Origin: Pseudomonas sp. B21-015
Lineage (GTDB): Bacteria; Pseudomonadota; Gammaproteobacteria; Pseudomonadales; Pseudomonadaceae
Reading direction: 5' to 3'
Assembly: GCF_024749285.1 (NCBI RefSeq)
Contig: NZ_CP087196.1
Span: forward strand, 5,394,001 to 5,458,000
DNA: 64,000 nucleotides
This document shows positions 56,480-64,000 of the stretch, piece by piece. The notes under the pieces were generated by a model. It was not told where the DNA came from. It ran no database searches and saw only the letters and a list, made by a program, of their open reading frames with translations. The position numbers were made by a program, and so were the translations under genes. How positions within the stretch are numbered: position 1 is the first letter of the stretch; every line of letters starts with the position of its first letter.

Positions 56480-57499
56480 TCACCGGTACAGCACTTTCTC
56501 CGCCAACTCATCCGCCACCCGGGCCGGGGAACGTTTTTCTGCCTGGGCATGGGCGAAGACTTCGGTCAGTCGTGAACTGATTTTCGACAGGTGCGCGGTG
56601 ATGGTTGTCAGCTCTTCCCCGCGGTGCTTGAGCGACACGTAGATCAGCCCGCCGGCATTGATCACGTAATCCGGCGCATACAAAATGCCCCGGCGTTCCA
56701 GCTGATCGGCGATTTCCAGATGGATCAACTGGTTGTTGGCCGAACCTGCGACCGCCGCGCAGCGCAATTGCGACACACTATTGCTGTTAAGCACACCACC
56801 CAGGCCGCAGGGCGCGAGTATGTCGCACGGTGTGCTGAGCAGCGCATCGTTGGCAATTGGATGAGCGCCCAACTGCTCCATGGCCAGTTGCACCTTGCCA
56901 TGATCGATGTCGCTGACCAACAACTCGGCCCCAGCCGCGTGCAACTGTTCGGCCAAGGCATAACCGACATTGCCCAGGCCTTGAATGGCGATGCGCAGTC
57001 CTTCGAGATTGTCGCTGCCCAAGCGGGCCATCGCGGTGCTGCGGATGCCGGCGAACACGCCCATGGCCGCGTGGGGTGCAGGGTCGCCCGCGGCGGTGGT
57101 ACTGGTGACGAATTGCGTCTGCTGGGCGATGCAATCCATGTCCGCCACTGAGGTGCCGGCGTCGATGGCGGTGATGTAGCGACCGTCGAGCTCGTTAATG
57201 CAGCGCCCGAACGCTTCGAATAGCGCGGCGCGACTCTCCACATGGGCCGGGCGAATAATCACCGCAACGCCACCGCCCTGGGCCAGGCCGGCCAAGGCCG
57301 CCTTGTAACTCATGCCTTGGGCGAGGCGCGCAGCATCCTCGATCGCGGATTCATCGCTGGGGTAGGCAAGGTAACGACAACCGCCCAAGGCAGGCCCCAG
57401 ACGGCTGTTATGGATGGCAATCACCGCCTTCAATCCGGTGACCGGATCGACGCTCAGGTGCAGCGATTCAAGGCGAGTGCTTTGCATGAGAGCGAACAT
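56480..57499 (-). CDS. Leucine dehydrogenase homologue lacking a catalytic lysine
   Basis: A 339-residue Glu/Leu/Phe/Val dehydrogenase family protein in the position of PA3418 (ldh), upstream of the E1/E2 genes whose substrate (branched 2-oxoacids) leucine dehydrogenase would make. The Rossmann motif IQGLGNVGYALAEQL and MSYKAALAG (Lys66) are intact. In Bacillus leucine dehydrogenase the pair Lys68 and Lys80 is needed for catalysis; here, at the matching 12-residue spacing, GGGV puts Val78 where Lys is expected. The ITAEDVGT block is ITAIDAGT, keeping Asp. Oxidative deamination may be lost or altered. The gene is full length, with no frameshift. Confidence 0.85.
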   Translation of the reverse strand: MFALMQSTRLESLHLSVDPVTGLKAVIAIHNSRLGPALGGCRYLAYPSDESAIEDAARLAQGMSYKAALAGLAQGGGVAVIIRPAHVESRAALFEAFGRCINELDGRYITAIDAGTSVADMDCIAQQTQFVTSTTAAGDPAPHAAMGVFAGIRSTAMARLGSDNLEGLRIAIQGLGNVGYALAEQLHAAGAELLVSDIDHGKVQLAMEQLGAHPIANDALLSTPCDILAPCGLGGVLNSNSVSQLRCAAVAGSANNQLIHLEIADQLERRGILYAPDYVINAGGLIYVSLKHRGEELTTITAHLSKISSRLTEVFAHAQAEKRSPARVADELAEKVLYR

Positions 57500-57683
57500 C
57501 GTAGGGCTCCCGAATCACTTCTTGTAGTCGCCAGTATAGGCTTGCGCACAAAAATTGCAGAAGCGCGCCGGAATAAGCGGCACCGCTTTCGAAGTTTTCG
57601 GACATAACCTGTTACCGCCTGTGTGCGGTACTGGACGAAAGCGTGGGACGGGGCTAAAACGAGGGCATTCCCCGGAGATTTTG

Positions 57684-58487
57684 ATGACCCCGCGCCAACG
57701 CTTTTTCGACTGTCTGCAACGATCACCGCCCGCGCTGTTCGAGGCGGCGCTGTGGATTGCCGCCGAACACGATAATGAACTCAATCCCGAGGCGGTACTG
57801 GCAGACTTCAAGGACCTGCAACAGCGAGTCAGCTACGGGTTGCCGATGCTGCCGGTAAATGAGTTGGCGCAACCGTTGTTGCGGCGGATGAATGACCTGG
57901 GGTTTGCCCAGGACGACTTCACGCCCTTGCGCCCGCAAGTGGCGTTACTCCATAAAGTGCTGGAACGCCGAAGAGGCCAGCCACTGGCACTGGGCCTGAT
58001 CGCGCTGGAACTGGCCAGAAGGCTGGAGATTCCTATGGTCGGGGTCAACTTCCCCGGGCATTTCCTGCTGCGGGTGCAAGGCGCCGACCACCTGCTCGAC
58101 CCGTGCGGTGGGCGCCGGCTGTACCCCAACGATTGTCGTGAACTGCTGCAACGCCAGTACGGCCCGAACATGAAGCTCAGCGCCGAGCATTTGCAGACCG
58201 CAGAACCTACGCAGATGCTGCAACGGCTGTCACGCAACCTGCGCCAGTTGCACCTCACGAACGATGACTACATCGACGCCCTGGTCGACGCCGAGCGCGT
58301 GCTGGAACTGGGCAACGCCAGTGCCTCCGACTACCTGGCCCGGGCCAGCCTCTATCAACGGCTGGACTGCCCGAATGCCGAGCGCTTTGACCTGGAACAC
58401 GCGCTGCTGCTCTGCGACGACCCGATCCAGCGGATTCGCCTGACCGAACGGCTGGGGCATTTGCCACCCAATTCGGTGGTGCACTGA
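57684..58487 (+). CDS. SirB1 family transglutaminase-like protein
   Basis: A 267-residue protein with an N-terminal transglutaminase-like SirB1 domain (LLHKVLERRRGQPLALGLIA in part; GVNFPGHFLLRVQG; DPCGGRRL) and a C-terminal TPR-like helical part. The start MTPRQRFFD at 57684 follows CGGAGA; upstream frames were rejected. The function is uncertain; homologues often lie near prmC in enterobacteria. It stands alone here. Confidence 0.85.
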   Translation: MTPRQRFFDCLQRSPPALFEAALWIAAEHDNELNPEAVLADFKDLQQRVSYGLPMLPVNELAQPLLRRMNDLGFAQDDFTPLRPQVALLHKVLERRRGQPLALGLIALELARRLEIPMVGVNFPGHFLLRVQGADHLLDPCGGRRLYPNDCRELLQRQYGPNMKLSAEHLQTAEPTQMLQRLSRNLRQLHLTNDDYIDALVDAERVLELGNASASDYLARASLYQRLDCPNAERFDLEHALLLCDDPIQRIRLTERLGHLPPNSVVH

Positions 58488-58512
58488 TCCCTTGTGGGAG
58501 CGGTGTGAAGCT

Positions 58513-59148
58513 TCAAGGGATGTCTGGCTGGTTCGCCGGATGCGCCTTGATGAACGCTGGATGCTGCACCGCCAACGCTGCCACTCGACGAATTCGCGGG
58601 TAGGCTTGCAGTGAAATATTGAAGCGCTCGGCCGCATACAACTGCGGGATCAAATAGACGTCCGCCAGCCCCGGTTGATCGCCAAAGCAGTAACCGGCGT
58701 CACCGATCAATTGCTCCACCGTCGCCAACCCTTGGCTGATCCAGTGCCCGATCCACTCCACCACCTGCGGCTCATCGTGCCCCAACTGCCGCAGCTTATT
58801 GAGCACGCTGACGTTGTGCAGCGGGTGAACATCGCAACCGATCACCGCCGCCACGCCACGCTCATGGGCGCGGGCGGCGAGGTCTTTCGAGAGCAACGGC
58901 ACCTGTGGATAACGTTCCTCCAGATACTCGATGATCGCCGGTGACTGGATCAGCAATTCGCCTTCGTCGGTGCGCAAGGCTGGCACCCGGCCTTGCGGGT
59001 TGATGCCCAGATACGCCGGTTGCCGATGTTCGCCACCTTGCGGCGCGATCAGGTTGATCGGTAGCGCCTGGTAATCCAACCCCTTCAGCGCCAGTGCAAT
59101 GCGCACCCGGAAAGACGAGGTCGAACGGTAGTAGGTATAGAGTTCCAT
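58513..59148 (-). CDS. maiA: Maleylacetoacetate isomerase
   Basis: A 211-residue zeta-class glutathione S-transferase that isomerises maleylacetoacetate to fumarylacetoacetate in homogentisate breakdown. MELYTYYRSTSSFRVRIAL carries the SSxxxRVRIAL active-site motif. PALRTDEGELLIQSPAIIEYL (in part) and AGYCFGDQPGLADVYLIPQ fit the family. It is third in an hmgA-fahA-maiA operon, 12 bases after fahA. Confidence 0.94.
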   Translation of the reverse strand: MELYTYYRSTSSFRVRIALALKGLDYQALPINLIAPQGGEHRQPAYLGINPQGRVPALRTDEGELLIQSPAIIEYLEERYPQVPLLSKDLAARAHERGVAAVIGCDVHPLHNVSVLNKLRQLGHDEPQVVEWIGHWISQGLATVEQLIGDAGYCFGDQPGLADVYLIPQLYAAERFNISLQAYPRIRRVAALAVQHPAFIKAHPANQPDIP

Positions 59149-59160
59149 GACCCGATCCTC

Positions 59161-60468
59161 TTAGCGTGCCGGCAACACTTTGCCACGGCATTCGCCGAAA
59201 CCGATGGAAGCAAAACCCTCGCGGCTGCAACGCGCCCGCAGGATGATTTCGTCGCCGTCCTCGAGGAATTTACGCACCTCGCCCGAGGCCAGTTCGATCG
59301 GCTTTTTACCGCCCTCGGTGATTTCCAGCAGGCTGCCGAACTGACCGTTTTCAGGGCCGGACAACGTGCCCGAGCCAAACAGATCACCGGCCTGCAACTG
59401 ACAGCCGTTGACGCTGTGGTGCGCTACCATCTGCGCGACAGTCCAGTACATGTGTTGGGTATTGCTCAGGGTCAGACGATGGGCCGGCAAATTCTGCTCG
59501 CGCAGCCCTTCGGTGAGCAGCAGCACTTCCAATTCGATGTCGAAGGCACCGGCGGCCTGATCGCGTTTGTCGAACAGGTACGGCAACGGCTGTGGATCGC
59601 CTTCAGGGCGCGCAGGCTGTGCACGACGGAACGGCTCCAGCGCTTCGGCCGTCACCACCCACGGCGAAATGCTGGTGATGAAACTCTTGGACAGGAACGG
59701 CCCCAGTGGCTGGTATTCCCAAGCTTGGATATCCCGCGCCGACCAGTCGTTGAGCAGGCAGAAACCGGCGATGTGATCGGCGGCGTCACCGATGGCGATC
59801 GAGTCGCCCATGGCGTTGCCCTGACCGATCCAGATACCCAGTTCCAGTTCGTAGTCCAGACGTGCGCACGGGCCAAACGTCGGCTCGGTCTGGCCGGCCG
59901 GCAAGGTCTGACCTTTCGGACGCCGCACGTCGGTGCCGGACGGGCGGATGGTCGAGGCGCGGCCGTGGTAACCGATCGGCACATACTTGTAGTTCGGCAG
60001 CAACGGGTTATCCGGGCGGAACAGTTTGCCGACATTCTGCGCGTGCTCGATGCCGACGTAGAAGTCGGTGTAGTCGTTGATCTTTGCCGGCAGGTGCATC
60101 TGGCAATCCGCCGCCAGTGGCAGCAGTTTTGCGCCTTGGGCTTCGATCTTGCCGTGCAGGGTGCTGCCTTCCTTGAACAACTCGATCAAGCGTTCACGCA
60201 AGGCGACACGTGCCTCGCGCCCCAACTCGAAAAACGCATTCAACTGACCGCCACGGGTGGCTTCGACTGCTGTCCGCGCGGCACCGTCGTCGAACAGCCC
60301 GGCATCGAGTGCCGCTCCCAGATCAAAGATATGGTCGCCGATGGCCACGCCACTGCGCGGCGCGGCGCCCTTCACGCTGAACACGCCCAACGGCAGGTTT
60401 TGCAGCGGAAAATCCGCGTGGCCGTTGGCGGAGGCAACCCAGCTACGAGTGATGGAAGTCTGAGTCAT
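59161..60468 (-). CDS. fahA: Fumarylacetoacetase
   Basis: A 435-residue enzyme hydrolysing fumarylacetoacetate to fumarate and acetoacetate, the last step of tyrosine/phenylalanine degradation. Metal-site residues are visible: DFYVGIEHAQNVG, YELELGIWIG and LLNDWSARDIQ. It starts three bases after the hmgA stop, with its ribosome site (CGGAGA) inside the end of hmgA. Called hmgB in P. putida. Confidence 0.95.
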   Translation of the reverse strand: MTQTSITRSWVASANGHADFPLQNLPLGVFSVKGAAPRSGVAIGDHIFDLGAALDAGLFDDGAARTAVEATRGGQLNAFFELGREARVALRERLIELFKEGSTLHGKIEAQGAKLLPLAADCQMHLPAKINDYTDFYVGIEHAQNVGKLFRPDNPLLPNYKYVPIGYHGRASTIRPSGTDVRRPKGQTLPAGQTEPTFGPCARLDYELELGIWIGQGNAMGDSIAIGDAADHIAGFCLLNDWSARDIQAWEYQPLGPFLSKSFITSISPWVVTAEALEPFRRAQPARPEGDPQPLPYLFDKRDQAAGAFDIELEVLLLTEGLREQNLPAHRLTLSNTQHMYWTVAQMVAHHSVNGCQLQAGDLFGSGTLSGPENGQFGSLLEITEGGKKPIELASGEVRKFLEDGDEIILRARCSREGFASIGFGECRGKVLPAR

Positions 60469-60471
60469 GGG

Positions 60472-61776
60472 TTATCTCCGGGTCGGGTCGAAAGTGGCGG
60501 GCAGCGTGGCCCAGCAAGCGTCGTAATCGTTTTGCAGTTGCGGGCAATCCAGGGCGAATCGGCTCGGACGCAGCACCTGGCTGGTTTCGAACATGAAAGC
60601 CATGGTGTTGTCGATTTTAGCCGGCGCCAGTTCAGCGTTGATCGCCTTGGTGCAGGTCTCGCCGTCGGGGCCGTGAGCGCTCATGCAGCTGTGCAACGAG
60701 GCGCCGCCGGGCACGAAACCCTCGGCCTTGGCATCGTAGGCGCCCTGGATCAAGCCCATGTATTCATTCATCAGGTTGCGGTGGAACCACGGTGGGCGGA
60801 AGGTTTTCTCGGCCACCATCCAGCGTGGCGGGAAGATCACGAAGTCGAGGTTGGCCAGACCGTGCACGCTGGTCGGCGAGGTCAGGACGGTGAAAATCGA
60901 TGGGTCAGGGTGATCGAAACTGACGGTGCCGATGGTGTTGAAGCGGCGCAGGTCATATTTGTACGGCACGTTGTTGCCGTGCCAGGCGACCACGTTCAGC
61001 GGCGAATGATCGAGCTCGCAACCCCACAACTGGCCGAGGAATTTCTGTACCAGGGTGGTCGGTTGCTTGAGGTGTTCGTAATGGGCCACCGGGGTCAGGA
61101 AGTCCCGCGCATTGGCAAGACCGTTGCTGCCGATGGGGCCCAGATCCGGCAGGCGCAATGGCGCGCCGTGGTTCTCGGTAATGTAACCGCGCGCTTGCGG
61201 GTCGAGCAGTTCGACGCGGAATTTCAGCCCGCGAGGCAGGACGGCGATTTCCAGTGGTTCCAGTTCCAGCACGCCCAGCTCGGTGGCGATGCGCAGGCGG
61301 CCCAGTTCCGGCACCAGCAGCAGTTCGCCGTCGGCGTTGAAGAACACCCGCTCCATGGAACGGTTGGCGCGGTAGTTATAAATGCTGATCCCGGCCGGTT
61401 TATCCGCGCCTGAATTGGCGGCCATGCTCACCAGCCCGTCGATGAAATCGGTGGGCTCGGTCGGAATGTCCAAAGGGTTCCAGCGCAGGCGATTGGGGGT
61501 CACTTCACCCAACGGGCCGCCGGCCAGTTGCCGATCCAGTTTGACGAATGCCGGGTGATTGGCCGACGGCTGAATGCGGTACATCCAGGTCCGCCGCGCT
61601 TCACTGCGGGGCATGGTAAAGGCCGTGCCGGAGAACAGTTCGGTGTACAGGCCATACGGCGCTTTTTGTGGGGAGTTCTGGCCAACGGGCAGTGCGCCGG
61701 GCAACGCTTCGCTGCTGAATTCGTTGCCAAAGCCTGACTGATAAGCCAGCGCTGGCGCCGTTGAATCGAGGTTCAT
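60472..61776 (-). CDS. hmgA: Homogentisate 1,2-dioxygenase
   Basis: A 434-residue iron(II) ring-cleaving dioxygenase converting homogentisate to maleylacetoacetate. Iron ligands are in [14 protein letters not shown] and [15 protein letters not shown] precedes the ATG. It is first in the catabolic operon and is controlled from the palindromic operator between it and the divergent IclR gene. Confidence 0.96.
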   Translation of the reverse strand: MNLDSTAPALAYQSGFGNEFSSEALPGALPVGQNSPQKAPYGLYTELFSGTAFTMPRSEARRTWMYRIQPSANHPAFVKLDRQLAGGPLGEVTPNRLRWNPLDIPTEPTDFIDGLVSMAANSGADKPAGISIYNYRANRSMERVFFNADGELLLVPELGRLRIATELGVLELEPLEIAVLPRGLKFRVELLDPQARGYITENHGAPLRLPDLGPIGSNGLANARDFLTPVAHYEHLKQPTTLVQKFLGQLWGCELDHSPLNVVAWHGNNVPYKYDLRRFNTIGTVSFDHPDPSIFTVLTSPTSVHGLANLDFVIFPPRWMVAEKTFRPPWFHRNLMNEYMGLIQGAYDAKAEGFVPGGASLHSCMSAHGPDGETCTKAINAELAPAKIDNTMAFMFETSQVLRPSRFALDCPQLQNDYDACWATLPATFDPTRR

Positions 61777-61806
61777 GGAGCCTCCTGAACGGGAAGTTAT
61801 TTTTAT

Positions 61807-61832
61807 CGTAATTCAATTACGCATAACGTAAT
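61807..61832. promoter_or_regulatory. hmg operator: overlapping palindromes
   Basis: Two palindromes share a half-site: CGTAATT-C-AATTACG (61807-61821) and the 17-base ATTACG-CATAA-CGTAAT (61816-61832). The 17-base unit agrees with the 17-bp palindrome reported for HmgR in P. putida, as I recall. It lies between the divergent hmgA and IclR genes. Confidence 0.75.
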
Positions 61833-61894
61833 TTGATTGGTATTGACCGTCAAGCTATAAAGACGCCCATTCGTCCCGGGATCACACCGCCTCC

Positions 61895-62686
61895 ATGACC
61901 AGCGAAAGCAACGGTAAACAGAAAGTCCGCTCGGCCGAGGTCGGCACCGACATCCTCAAGGCACTCGCCGAGCTGTCGCCCTCCACCTCGTTGTCGCGCC
62001 TGGCCGAACACGTGCAGATGCCGGCAAGCAAGGTTCACCGCTATTTACAGGCGCTGATCGCCAGCGGTTTTGCCGAGCAGAACCCCGCCACCAACCATTA
62101 CGGTCTGGGCCGTGAAGCGTTGCGCGTAGGCCTTGCTGCGCTGAACAGTATGGACGTGCTGAAAGTCGCCGCCCTGCCCCTGGCCGAGTTGCGCGATGAA
62201 CTGAACGAAACCTGTTTTCTGGCGGTGTGGGGCAATCAGGGTGCAACGGTGGTACACATCGAACCGGCGGTGCGCGCGGTGACGGTGGTGACGCAATTGG
62301 GCTCGGTGTTACCGCTGCTCAGCTCCTCCACCGGTCTGGTATTTGGTGCGTTTCTGCCCAAGCGCGAAACCATCGATTTACGCGAGCAGGAACTGCAAAT
62401 CGGCACCGCTCATGCCTTGGCCGACGATCAGGCCTACGCGATGTTGTGCGAACAAATCCGCGAACGCGGCCTGCATCATGTGCATGGCTTATTGATGCCG
62501 GGAGTGGATGCATTATCGGCCCCGGTGTTTAACGCAGTCGGTCAAGTGGCGGCAGTGATGACCATCGTCGGCCCGACCTCATTGTTCCACGCCGACGAAA
62601 ACGGCCCGGCGGCGCAACAATTGCTGGCGGCAACCCGAGCCGTGAGCTGGCGGATGGGTTATCAGAGCGAAGACGCCTGTCGTTAA
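61895..62686 (+). CDS. hmgR: IclR-family regulator HmgR
   Basis: A 263-residue IclR regulator with an N-terminal winged helix (DILKALAELSPSTSLSRLAE; ASKVHRYLQALIASG) and a C-terminal effector domain. The divergent position to hmgA matches HmgR of P. putida, a repressor released by homogentisate. The shared 118-base region carries the palindromic operator. Confidence 0.9.
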   Translation: MTSESNGKQKVRSAEVGTDILKALAELSPSTSLSRLAEHVQMPASKVHRYLQALIASGFAEQNPATNHYGLGREALRVGLAALNSMDVLKVAALPLAELRDELNETCFLAVWGNQGATVVHIEPAVRAVTVVTQLGSVLPLLSSSTGLVFGAFLPKRETIDLREQELQIGTAHALADDQAYAMLCEQIRERGLHHVHGLLMPGVDALSAPVFNAVGQVAAVMTIVGPTSLFHADENGPAAQQLLAATRAVSWRMGYQSEDACR

Positions 62687-62717
62687 TGCGATTGACGTCG
62701 ATACCACGTCTTACACG

Positions 62718-64000
62718 TTACTCCCACAATCCCAACAGCTTGGCTTTGGCTACCGCCTGGGTTCTGCGCTCGACGCCCAACTTTCCATGTATGCGTCGGG
62801 CATGGGTTTTCACTGTATGCAATGAAATGAACAATGTATCGGCAATCTGCTGATTGGAATTACCCAGGGCAATCAACTTCAGCACTTCCAGCTCACGCTG
62901 GCTGAGTGGATTGGACTGTTGCGGGGTTACATCACTTCCAGCGGGCGATCCCGACGCAGTCAATGCCTCGAGCAATGGTGCCTGACGCAGACGTAACTCG
63001 TGCAACACCTGATGCCCCTGAAAACGCGCGACCATGCGCAAGCCTTCGCGCAGTGCCTCAATGGCCTGCAGGGTGTCGCCACTCAGCCATAACACCTCCG
63101 CCATGACCAACTGCAGTTCGGTATCGAGCGCATGCATCCCGCGTTCCCGGGCATGCGCCAACAGAGACTGAAGGGAGGCCAGCGCCAGGGCATTGGCCGG
63201 TCCGCTCTGAACCTCGGCCAATATCAACAAGTACTCGATCCGCGGAATCAACTCCAGTGTCGCCGGTGGTGCTTGCCGCGCCCCAGGTCCACGATAGTGT
63301 TTGAGCACTCGGCCCAATGCCTCATGCGCCAATTCCGGGCGGCCTTGTTGCAACCAGAAATGGCTACTGACTTGCAGCAGAACGCTACGGTAGACGGTGT
63401 CGGGAATGTGCCGCTGTTGCATCAAACGCTCAGCGTCGCGCAACCGGACAAACGCCTGGGCGTAATCGCCCTTGTTTGCAGCCAGTTGCGCCTGACCGAG
63501 AAACCCATACAGCACCCGCTTGTCGTGGTTGCGCAAGCAATCGTCCAGGCCTGCCTGAAAGAACTCGGCAGCGCGCTCGTCTGCGCCCAGGCACAGGGCC
63601 AGCCGCCCACGACGCAACGCAATTCGTCCCAGCAAGGGTGCAGGTAGATCCGATCGCTGACGAAGCAACTCATCGATATTGCAGAGCAGACTTTCAGCAC
63701 GCGTCGCCGCGCCCCGTTGTTCCAGCAATTGCGCATGATCTAGTTCCATCAGGCCCTCAAACACCAGCGAACCTTGCGCCCGCGCCAGGCACAACGCCTC
63801 GCGGTTATGGGCTTGCGCTACGTCGAGTTCGCCCCTTAGCAGGGCCTGTTGCGTCAGACCGGACAAACACATCAGCCGCGCCGTCCAGCATTCGGGATCG
63901 AGTGCGCTCAACGCGTCAAGAAAGTGCGCGCGCGAAGTCTCCATGCCCCCCTGCAAATGCAGTAACCAACCCTGCAGGGACTGCCAGCGTGCAATCAATT
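62718..64000 (-). CDS. MalT-like LuxR-family regulator, N-terminal part outside window
   Basis: The C-terminal 427 residues or so of a large regulator. Helical TPR/MalT-like repeats (residues shown roughly 1-340) lead to a LuxR HTH: LSQRELEVLKLIALGNSNQQ followed by IADTLFISLHTVKTHARRIH and KLGVERRTQAVAKAKLLGL. The missing N-terminus would carry the STAND-type ATPase. It is open through the window edge, so its real start lies beyond 64000. The regulated genes are unknown. Confidence 0.85.
   Translation of the reverse strand, partial: LIARWQSLQGWLLHLQGGMETSRAHFLDALSALDPECWTARLMCLSGLTQQALLRGELDVAQAHNREALCLARAQGSLVFEGLMELDHAQLLEQRGAATRAESLLCNIDELLRQRSDLPAPLLGRIALRRGRLALCLGADERAAEFFQAGLDDCLRNHDKRVLYGFLGQAQLAANKGDYAQAFVRLRDAERLMQQRHIPDTVYRSVLLQVSSHFWLQQGRPELAHEALGRVLKHYRGPGARQAPPATLELIPRIEYLLILAEVQSGPANALALASLQSLLAHARERGMHALDTELQLVMAEVLWLSGDTLQAIEALREGLRMVARFQGHQVLHELRLRQAPLLEALTASGSPAGSDVTPQQSNPLSQRELEVLKLIALGNSNQQIADTLFISLHTVKTHARRIHGKLGVERRTQAVAKAKLLGLWE

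Noticed and set aside
58493..58504. GTGGGAGCGG fragment after the SirB1-type gene
   Set aside because: Too short and unpaired to be listed as a REP element.

Overview
The window comes from a Pseudomonas of the fluorescens group. The support is gene content and order: a D-arginine dauBAR cluster, a moaCDE block beside a PIN-PhoH ATPase gene, a complete 12-gene alginate operon, a leucine dehydrogenase/2-oxoacid dehydrogenase block arranged as in P. aeruginosa PA3415-PA3418, and a homogentisate hmg cluster. GC is high, and many copies of the GTGGGAGCGGGCTTGCCCGC-type REP palindrome fill the intergenic gaps. These are chromosomal core and near-core genes. No phage, insertion sequence, tRNA, rRNA or CRISPR array was seen.

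Layout. 1-5.6 kb: tail of a carboxylesterase, RNA helicase rhlB, then dauB-dauA-dauR and a convergent basic-amino-acid binding protein, which convert and probably import D-arginine. 5.9-10.2 kb (minus strand): moaE-moaD-moaC for molybdopterin, a PIN-PhoH ATPase, and a degenerate polysaccharide deacetylase. 10.3-11.1 kb: yaaA. 11.1-28.7 kb: a long AT-rich regulatory stretch followed by algD-alg8-alg44-algK-algE-algG-algX-algL-algI-algJ-algF-algA, the whole alginate synthesis, acetylation, epimerisation and export machine. A REP pair sits inside the algK signal-peptide coding region.

28.8-31.6 kb (minus strand) holds the most notable gene: a TccC-like Rhs-fold toxin carrier with a C-terminal domain resembling cholera/heat-labile enterotoxin ADP-ribosyltransferases. 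31.7-36.9 kb: a small membrane protein, an SDR, a frameshifted DUF3592 gene and three tandem paralogous lipoproteins that all start with TTG. 37-43.1 kb: a four-gene efflux system (outer-membrane factor, FUSC permease, DUF1656, HlyD adaptor) with a divergent LysR regulator. 43.3-43.7 kb: a small DUF6124-type protein preceded by an unusual leader with mutually exclusive hairpins.

43.8-53.1 kb: a 2-hydroxyacid dehydrogenase, an EamA exporter with divergent AraC regulator, an HPF/RaiA-like protein, a LysR regulator divergent from sdaA-sdaC (serine use), DUF3509, a PsiE-like protein, and yebG with a perfect LexA box. 53.1-57.5 kb (minus strand): a leucine dehydrogenase homologue, E1 alpha, E1 beta and E2. 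The dehydrogenase homologue lacks a catalytic lysine. 57.7-64 kb: a SirB1-type protein, hmgA-fahA-maiA with divergent IclR regulator and a clear palindromic operator, and the C-terminal part of a MalT-like LuxR regulator running off the window.

Start codons were chosen from Shine-Dalgarno spacing and family length where several were possible. All functions are inferred from sequence motifs and remembered family features; no database search was run.
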